In this document: piece after piece, positions 58,136 through 64,000 of the stretch
Layout of the letters: every line of letters begins with the position of its first letter
Numbering within the stretch: position 1 is the stretch's first letter
Assembly (NCBI GenBank): GCA_030651285.1
Contig: JAUSCN010000012.1
Coordinates: forward strand, 1 to 64,000
Source: a bacterium
GTDB taxonomy: Bacteria > Patescibacteriota > Minisyncoccia > Phycocordibacterales > Phycocordibacteraceae
Direction: 5' to 3'
Length of the DNA stretch: 64,000 nt
The notes under the pieces: model-generated
The model's database searches: none
What the model was told of the DNA's origin: nothing
What the model saw: only the letters and a program-made list of their open reading frames with translations
Made by a program: the position numbers and the translations under genes

Positions 58136-59161
58136 TTATTGCTTCGCGATGATGCTCTTCTGATACGTGTCCAGGTGCTTCAGTGCGATGCCGGTACCGC
58201 GCGCGACGCAGAAGTAAGGGTCCGTCGCAAGTTTTGCGACCACACCCGTACGACGAAAGACGAGTTCTGGGAGCTGACGCAACTGCGAAGAACCACCAGT
58301 AAGAATGATGCCATTGTCGATGATATCTGCAGCAAGCTCGGGCGGAGTCTCTTGAAGCACTTTGCGAATCGCCTGCATCATCTCACGAAGTTCGCGTGCC
58401 ATCGCCTGCACAAGATCATTAGAAGTGAGCTCAATGGTGCGCGGAAGACCACTTACCATATCGCGCCCCTTTACTGACATCGTAAGCTCGTCATTAAGCG
58501 GTACGGCAGTGCCAATCTTTATCTTTACTTCCTCAGCAGTCTTGTCGCCGATCGAAAGATTGTGCTGTTTCTTTACATAATCGATGACGGCACGATCAAG
58601 ACGATCCCCCGCACACTTCACACTCGTCGATGCAACGATGCCGCCGAGCGAGATCACTGCTACGTCGATCGTGCCGCCGCCAATATCTACAACCATGCGC
58701 CCCATCGGCTCATGAATCGGGATGCCAGCGCCAATAGCAGCAAGGATCGGCTCTTTCACCACGTACGCATTTTTTGCCCCGGCTTTTACTGCAGCCTCGA
58801 TAACCGCACGCTTCTCTGTCGATGTGACTCCTGCAGGGACCGAAATAAGCATTGTCGGCTTGAACGGGTTTCGGCCAAGTGCTTTTCGTATGAAATACCG
58901 GAGCATTGCTTCAGTTACGCGGTAATTCGCGATCACGCCATCTTTCATGGGGCGGTACGCGACGATGTCATCCGGGGTGCGGCCGATCATCTTCTTTGCA
59001 TCTGCGCCTATGGCAAGAATCTTGTTACTTCCGCGTTTTCCATGCTCCTTGCCGACCGCAACAACCGACGGTTCATTGATCACAACCCCCTTCCCAGGCA
59101 CAAATACGAGCACATTGGTTGTCCCCAGATCAATACCGAGCTTCGGAGAAAAGAAAGACAT
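58136..59161 (-). CDS. mreB: rod shape-determining protein MreB (paralog 2)
   Basis: KLGIDLGTTNVLVFVPGKGVVINEPSVVAVG, MVVDIGGGTIDVAVI; TAGTAT 7 nt before ATG 59161. Confidence 0.93.
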   Translation of the reverse strand: MSFFSPKLGIDLGTTNVLVFVPGKGVVINEPSVVAVGKEHGKRGSNKILAIGADAKKMIGRTPDDIVAYRPMKDGVIANYRVTEAMLRYFIRKALGRNPFKPTMLISVPAGVTSTEKRAVIEAAVKAGAKNAYVVKEPILAAIGAGIPIHEPMGRMVVDIGGGTIDVAVISLGGIVASTSVKCAGDRLDRAVIDYVKKQHNLSIGDKTAEEVKIKIGTAVPLNDELTMSVKGRDMVSGLPRTIELTSNDLVQAMARELREMMQAIRKVLQETPPELAADIIDNGIILTGGSSQLRQLPELVFRRTGVVAKLATDPYFCVARGTGIALKHLDTYQKSIIAKQ

Positions 59162-59278
59162 TGTTCGCATACTACCAAATGCTCCCTGTTTTGCACCCAA
59201 TGGCACGATGAGACATCGCCCAAGAGCGCAGCGATTGGCTTTTGCAAACAGCAGTCCTTTAGGGGTAAGATACTTCGC

Positions 59279-60589
59279 ATGCCAAGTGGAATAAACTTTA
59301 AGATCGAGGGCGGGAAGAAACTGAAAGGGCGCGTTGAGACAAGTCGTTCGAAAAATGGCGCTGTGGCACTCCTGGCGGCATCACTCCTTAATAAAGGACG
59401 CACCACGCTCGAGCACATGCCGAAGATCGAGGAGGTCAACCGCCTCATCGAAGTACTGCGCTCGATCGGCGTCTCGGTCGAGTGGCAGGGATCAAGCGTC
59501 GTGATTCAGCTGCCGAAGAAAATCTCTTTGAAAACTATCGACCGTACCGCAGCGACTCGGACCCGCAGCATCCTGATGTTCATTGGCCCCCTGCTCCACG
59601 TATTTAAGAAATTCGATTTGCCACAGTCAGGCGGCTGCACGCTTGGGCTCCGCTCCGCACGCCCGCACCTGATGGCGCTCGAGAAGTTCGGTGTCGATAT
59701 TGAGGCCCGCTCCGAATCTTTCACCGTCACTTGCGAGAAGCCCGTCCCCGCCGACGTCATCCTCTACGAGTCGAGCGACACAGCGACCATTAACGCACTG
59801 TACGCAGCCGCACGCACAGATGGTGTAAGCACTATCAGATACGCATCTGCGAACTACCAGGTGCAGGAAGTCTGCGGATTCTTGCAGGCACTTGGCGTCT
59901 CAATTGAAGGAATCGGGTCAACATCGCTCACGATTCACGGCGTAACCGATATCAATCGTGATATTTCCTACAGCATCGCCGAAGACCCGACCGATGCGAT
60001 GTTCTTCATAGCGACCGCAGTAGTGACAACCTCTGCAATCACGATCGCTGGCGCACCTATCGAGTTCCTCGAAGTCGAGCTTCTTCTGCTCGAAAAGATG
60101 GGCCTCAAATTCTCCCTTTCAAATCCTCGCCTATCTGACAACGGCATCACAAAGCTTGTCGATATATCGATCAAGCCCTCAAAACTGGTAGCATTCCCTG
60201 AAAAGATTCACGCACGCCCGTACCCTGGTCTTAACATCGACAACCTTCCCTTCTTCGCAGTCATTGCGACACAAGCAGAAGGCATCACACTCATTCATGA
60301 CTGGGTCTACGAGAAGCGCGCCATCTACTACACCGAGCTCGATCGTCTTGGCGCATCCACCACTCTTCACGACCCGCATCGCATTTCAATCAAAGGCGTT
60401 TCAAGACTGAAGCCAGCTGAAGTCATATGTCCGCCAGCACTTCGCCCTGCGACCATCATTCTTGTAGCGATGCTCGCAGCAAAGGGTCACTCACTGCTTC
60501 GCAACGTGTACAGCATCAATCGTGGATACGAAGATATCGTAGCTCGCCTACAGAAACTCGGCGCTTCGATCGAAGCACACACTGACTAA
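59279..60589 (+). CDS. murA: UDP-N-acetylglucosamine 1-carboxyvinyltransferase
   Basis: SRSKNGAVALLAASLL, SGGCTLGLRSARPHL (catalytic Cys position), GYEDIVARLQKLGA; TAAGAT 7 nt before ATG. Confidence 0.92.
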   Translation: MPSGINFKIEGGKKLKGRVETSRSKNGAVALLAASLLNKGRTTLEHMPKIEEVNRLIEVLRSIGVSVEWQGSSVVIQLPKKISLKTIDRTAATRTRSILMFIGPLLHVFKKFDLPQSGGCTLGLRSARPHLMALEKFGVDIEARSESFTVTCEKPVPADVILYESSDTATINALYAAARTDGVSTIRYASANYQVQEVCGFLQALGVSIEGIGSTSLTIHGVTDINRDISYSIAEDPTDAMFFIATAVVTTSAITIAGAPIEFLEVELLLLEKMGLKFSLSNPRLSDNGITKLVDISIKPSKLVAFPEKIHARPYPGLNIDNLPFFAVIATQAEGITLIHDWVYEKRAIYYTELDRLGASTTLHDPHRISIKGVSRLKPAEVICPPALRPATIILVAMLAAKGHSLLRNVYSINRGYEDIVARLQKLGASIEAHTD

Positions 60590-60593
60590 TTCA

Positions 60594-60887
60594 ATGAAAT
60601 CAATCAAAGACATTCTTCCCGATATTCAGAAAAAGGCAGCAGAAGCGCCAAAGGGAAAGAAGCGTCAGACCGAGCGTGGAGAACTCATGCGCTTCTTCCT
60701 GCGCCACCTTAATCACGCCCGCACACACGACGGCCTCGCACCCATGACCATGGCACACCTCGGTGTCGTGCTTGAACAAATTCCAACCGCAGACCTCTAC
60801 TACCTGAAGAGCGTATGCAGTCAAGCAAAGAATTTCAGCAAGAAATTCTGGTGGGAACTAGACCCCACGAAGCACCCGTCTCCTTGA
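60594..60887 (+). CDS. hypothetical protein
   Basis: 97-aa ORF directly after murA. Confidence 0.6.
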   Translation: MKSIKDILPDIQKKAAEAPKGKKRQTERGELMRFFLRHLNHARTHDGLAPMTMAHLGVVLEQIPTADLYYLKSVCSQAKNFSKKFWWELDPTKHPSP

Positions 60888-60908
60888 TTTTTTGCTATAG
60901 TTCGCCGC

Positions 60909-62255
60909 ATGAAAGAGATCGTGCAAGATGGTGCGCCCGTACTGCGTAAAGTCGCAGAACTAGTCCCCGAAGAACTCTTCGGGACGCCTGCGCTTGCGCG
61001 CATGATTAAAGATATGGAGGAGGCTCTTGATAAGGAGCTCGATGGTGTCGCGCTCGCAGCACCGCAAATCGATCTCTCATACCAAATATTTATCGTGCGC
61101 AAAGACCGCACACTCCCACCACTTCCAAAAGGAACGCAAAACACTCCCTCATCTTCGGAAACAGACATATATATCAATCCGAAAATTGTGCGAACTTCTC
61201 GCAAGCGCGCAAAAAGAGATGAGGGCTGTCTCTCCGTGCGCGGTGTCTACGGCACCACTGATAGGCACGAGCGCGTCACCATCAAAGCGCGTCGACCAGA
61301 CGGTTCCCAGGTCGAGCGCGGTGCAGGTGGCCTCATGGCACAGATATTCGAACACGAAATCGACCACCTCAATGGCATTCTTTTCATTGACCACGCTACA
61401 CAGCTCGTACAGGTTGCGCGCGGTTCAGAACGCCGCTTCGCCTACTTCGGCACACCGAAAGTCTCGAGCGACACGCTTTCCATCCTTATTGAGAACGGCT
61501 TCATTCCTGCAGTCGTCATCACCTCGCCAGATGCGCCGCGCGGCCGCGGCCTCACGCTCACGCCCTCAGAAACGAAGTCTGTAGCGCTTGAGCACGACAT
61601 TCCTGTCCTGACCCCGGAAAAACTCGATGCCGATGCAATTGCCGCAATCCACGCATACGAGTGTGACTATGCGCTCGTCGTCGCCTACGGAAAGATATTT
61701 CCCGAGACACTTATTGAATCTTTCCCGCACGGAGTCCTGAACGTGCACTATTCCCTGCTTCCGAAATACCGCGGAGCAACACCAATGGAAGCTGCGCTCC
61801 TTGCTGGCGACCCGACGACCGGCGTGACCATTCAGAAGATGGTGAAAGAGCTCGACGCAGGAGACATCATCGCCCAAAAAGAAACGAAGATAGAGTCAGA
61901 TGAAACCGCTCGCGAACTACGCCCAAGACTCATCGAGATGGGTGCTGGACTACTCGTTGCGACGCTTCCAGACTATCTGAGCGACGCCATCACCCCAGTT
62001 CCGCAAGACCACTCAAAAGCGTCGCGCTCCCGCAAGACCAAGAAAGAGGAAGGTCAACTTTCCCTTGATGCATCAGCACTCGAGAATTGGAATAAATACC
62101 GCGCATACGCTGATTCTATCGGCACGTATTTCTTCGAAAACGGAAAACGGATCAAGATAACTTCGGCGGCACTCAAGAACGGAAACTTCGTCATCGAACG
62201 AGTCATCCCCGAAGGCAAGAAAGAAATGTCGTACAGCGACTTCTCCAAAAAATAA
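60909..62255 (+). CDS. fused peptide deformylase - methionyl-tRNA formyltransferase
   Basis: PDF motifs GVALAAPQ, EGCLS, HEIDH; then FAYFGTP, VLNVHYSLLPKYRGATP, ELDAGDIIAQ of Fmt in one uninterrupted ORF. Confidence 0.93.
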   Translation: MKEIVQDGAPVLRKVAELVPEELFGTPALARMIKDMEEALDKELDGVALAAPQIDLSYQIFIVRKDRTLPPLPKGTQNTPSSSETDIYINPKIVRTSRKRAKRDEGCLSVRGVYGTTDRHERVTIKARRPDGSQVERGAGGLMAQIFEHEIDHLNGILFIDHATQLVQVARGSERRFAYFGTPKVSSDTLSILIENGFIPAVVITSPDAPRGRGLTLTPSETKSVALEHDIPVLTPEKLDADAIAAIHAYECDYALVVAYGKIFPETLIESFPHGVLNVHYSLLPKYRGATPMEAALLAGDPTTGVTIQKMVKELDAGDIIAQKETKIESDETARELRPRLIEMGAGLLVATLPDYLSDAITPVPQDHSKASRSRKTKKEEGQLSLDASALENWNKYRAYADSIGTYFFENGKRIKITSAALKNGNFVIERVIPEGKKEMSYSDFSKK

Positions 62256-62256
62256 A

Positions 62257-62281
62257 GCCCGCATTGTGCGGGCTTTATTTT
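62257..62281. terminator. terminator
   Basis: ATAAAGCCCGCattgtGCGGGCTTTAT. Confidence 0.85.
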
Positions 62282-62288
62282 TCAATGC

Positions 62289-62651
62289 TTAGCGTCCGAA
62301 ACGGAGGAGACTCTTCAGTGCTGCACCGCCCCGCCGGAAGAGTTTCCGTGCGCGCCCGCGCGAGCGGCGTATCTCCGCTTCAAGATCGCCGCGTACCCTA
62401 TCTGCCGCCGTCGCCGCCGTCGGCTTCACTACTTCAGCGCGATATACTTCATTATCAACCTTGATACGCGCAACAAGACGACAAGGTTCCGCTGAACGCC
62501 CTTCTGCCGGAGCATTCTCGATCTCGATTTCAAGCAATGCTGTTTCAGCCTTATCTCCGAGAAGGCGCAGCGGCGCCGATAACTTTTCCTTAAGAAGAGC
62601 TTCTGTCTCGGGAGTGAGGTTATATCTCGTCGCTCTAATGGTGATGTTCAT
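62289..62651 (-). CDS. ribosome hibernation factor (HPF/RaiA-like)
   Basis: MNITIRATRYNLTPETEALLKEKLSAPLRLL..., Arg-rich C-terminus. Confidence 0.85.
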   Translation of the reverse strand: MNITIRATRYNLTPETEALLKEKLSAPLRLLGDKAETALLEIEIENAPAEGRSAEPCRLVARIKVDNEVYRAEVVKPTAATAADRVRGDLEAEIRRSRGRARKLFRRGGAALKSLLRFGR

Positions 62652-62662
62652 GGTGAGGATTA

Positions 62663-62881
62663 TCAGCTGATAACACTGATCATTTTACCGCGAGAACGGT
62701 GCCCTGTCAGGATACGCACTTTCCCCAACGGCCTCCCGAGCCGCAGTGCGACCAGCTCACGCACCCGATCGTTTGCACGGTTCTGAGCCGCGGGCTCTTT
62801 GACTGAAATTAGAAGCATCTCCCCTTTTTCTTCGATCTTCTCCTTCTTCGCATCTGGCGTGACGAATACTTTTATATACAT
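62663..62881 (-). CDS. DUF167 (YggU) family protein
   Basis: MYIKVFVTPDAKKEKIEEK...VKEPAAQNRANDRVRELVALRLG; start chosen 7 nt after TATACT. Confidence 0.85.
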   Translation of the reverse strand: MYIKVFVTPDAKKEKIEEKGEMLLISVKEPAAQNRANDRVRELVALRLGRPLGKVRILTGHRSRGKMISVIS

Positions 62882-62973
62882 CATCAAAAGTATACTCTCC
62901 TCAAGCAGGCTTTGCGGCTGACGCTGTTTAGGCTAGAATGCCTAAGCGCTTTCTAGGAAGCGTACAGAACCAT

Positions 62974-63045
62974 TCCGCGGTAGCTCAATGGTAGAGCAGC
63001 GCCCTGTTAAGGCGTTGGTTGTAGGTTCGAGTCCTACCCGCGGAG
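62974..63045 (+). tRNA. tRNA-Asn (GUU), CCA not encoded
   Basis: TCCGCGG/CCGCGGA acceptor, CTGTTAA anticodon loop, GTAGGTTCGAGTCCTAC T-arm. Confidence 0.93.
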
Positions 63046-64000
63046 CAGAGTTGGACAAGCAGCGACAAAATCCTCATTTCGACTAGAAGTATCAACGATA
63101 TTTCTAGGTTCGAACCGGGGATTTTTCGCTTTTACCTCAAGTAAGCCGTCCGCAAATATTTGGAGCGGTTTCTTCAAGCAAACATTGAGTTTTTTATCGT
63201 GCAGAGTTAGGTTCTGACTGATCTCGATAAGAGCGTCTTTCTTGGCATCGAAGTCATCACTCAAGAAGACTTCCGAAAGTCCGACCGGAAACGAAAACAC
63301 CCTCGCGGCCGCGTCTTTACGCTCTCCTGCGGTATCCTTCAGTTTTTCCCTGATCTCCTCTATATCGGCCAATATGGGGGCGGAGAGCCGCATAAACTTA
63401 TCTTCCTCAATCAACCCCTTTGCGTGCATACCGACGAGCCCATCATATTCGTGTTCCTTCTTGGAAAGTTCCCGTTCCCAAGCCACCGTTACGTCCTTTG
63501 CGAGAAGCGCGTCTTTCTTCTCGAGCTCGTTGAGATAGGCTAGGCACCATTCACTTAGAGCTGGAGAGATCTCGAGGTTTTCTTGCACATAACTCGCCAT
63601 AGTCTCATTTGCTTTGCGTTCCTCGACGCTCTTCTGACGACAACCTTTCCGACCCCAGCGGGAGCAATGCAGGTAGATGTAGCGTAGGAACTTCGCCCCT
63701 TTCATCTTGCTGATGGAGAGCTCACAATTTGGGCATTCATCTCTGTTGAGGTAGGAAAACTTGTGGCGGCACTCGGGACAGATGATCTGGTGCTTTATCT
63801 CTGCGGTAACGGGGCCTCCGCAATCCACACACTTTGCCAGTCCGCTGTATGCAGAGAGATTCTTGCGAGTTTGTGGGCGCGGCCGGTCCGAGCAGCCCAT
63901 CATCGTGAGAATGCGGTAATGCTGTTCTCGAGTGATCATACGAGGAACCGCCGGATTCACCTGATACTCCTGACGTTCTCCATTCTCGTTGATGGCGTAG
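63034..64000 (-). CDS. serine recombinase/integrase, C-terminal part (N-terminus beyond window)
   Basis: Recombinase and zinc-ribbon segments (CVDCGGPVTAEIKHQIICPEC, CPNCELSISKMKGAKFLRYIYLHCSRWGRKGCRQKSVEE), coiled coil; frame open to the right edge. Confidence 0.85.
   Translation of the reverse strand, partial: YAINENGERQEYQVNPAVPRMITREQHYRILTMMGCSDRPRPQTRKNLSAYSGLAKCVDCGGPVTAEIKHQIICPECRHKFSYLNRDECPNCELSISKMKGAKFLRYIYLHCSRWGRKGCRQKSVEERKANETMASYVQENLEISPALSEWCLAYLNELEKKDALLAKDVTVAWERELSKKEHEYDGLVGMHAKGLIEEDKFMRLSAPILADIEEIREKLKDTAGERKDAAARVFSFPVGLSEVFLSDDFDAKKDALIEISQNLTLHDKKLNVCLKKPLQIFADGLLEVKAKNPRFEPRNIVDTSSRNEDFVAACPTLLRG

Noticed and set aside
58562-59278. Upstream part of the 675-aa plus ORF
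   Set aside because: Antisense to the second mreB; the MurA homologous region starts at ATG 59279 directly after a -10 box.
1-64000. CRISPR arrays, restriction-modification or known defence systems
   Set aside because: No regularly spaced repeats, Cas, methyltransferase/endonuclease pairs or toxin-antitoxin pairs recognised in the ORFs.

Overview
The window looks like a gene-dense chromosome segment of a Patescibacteria/CPR (Parcubacteria-like) bacterium using the standard TGA-stop code. This placement comes from gene content and style only; no phylogeny was run. Core content: seven aminoacyl-tRNA synthetases (tyrS, trpS, an archaeal-type aspS, gltX, cysS, lysS, proS); two separated division/cell-wall blocks (mraY-ftsW-murG on +, mraZ-rsmH-ftsL-like-ftsI-murF on -); an mreB-mreC-mreD-mrdA block and a second mreB; dnaB, recR, scpA/scpB, murA, frr, rseP, greA, ppdK, rplU/rpmA/rplI, rmuC, and three tRNAs (Tyr, Glu, Asn). 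A serine-recombinase gene runs off the right edge and its stop codon lies inside tRNA-Asn. Main observations: (1) a continuous peptide deformylase / methionyl-tRNA formyltransferase fusion ORF. (2) Small accessory genes next to duplicated 3' ends ('tails') of neighbouring genes: a 190-nt indel-free rmuC tail duplication around a small membrane gene, a short rseP-like tail, and three indel-free 96-nt tail-like repeats between 35.6 and 38.3 kb. (3) Two classes of gene start: core genes mostly have a TAnnnT -10 box 6-8 nt before the start codon (predicted leaderless mRNAs), whereas small accessory genes have TTGACA-type promoters, strong Shine-Dalgarno sites and often their own terminators. No rRNA, CRISPR array or IS transposase was recognised. 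All calls were made by eye from the sequence and supplied ORFs.
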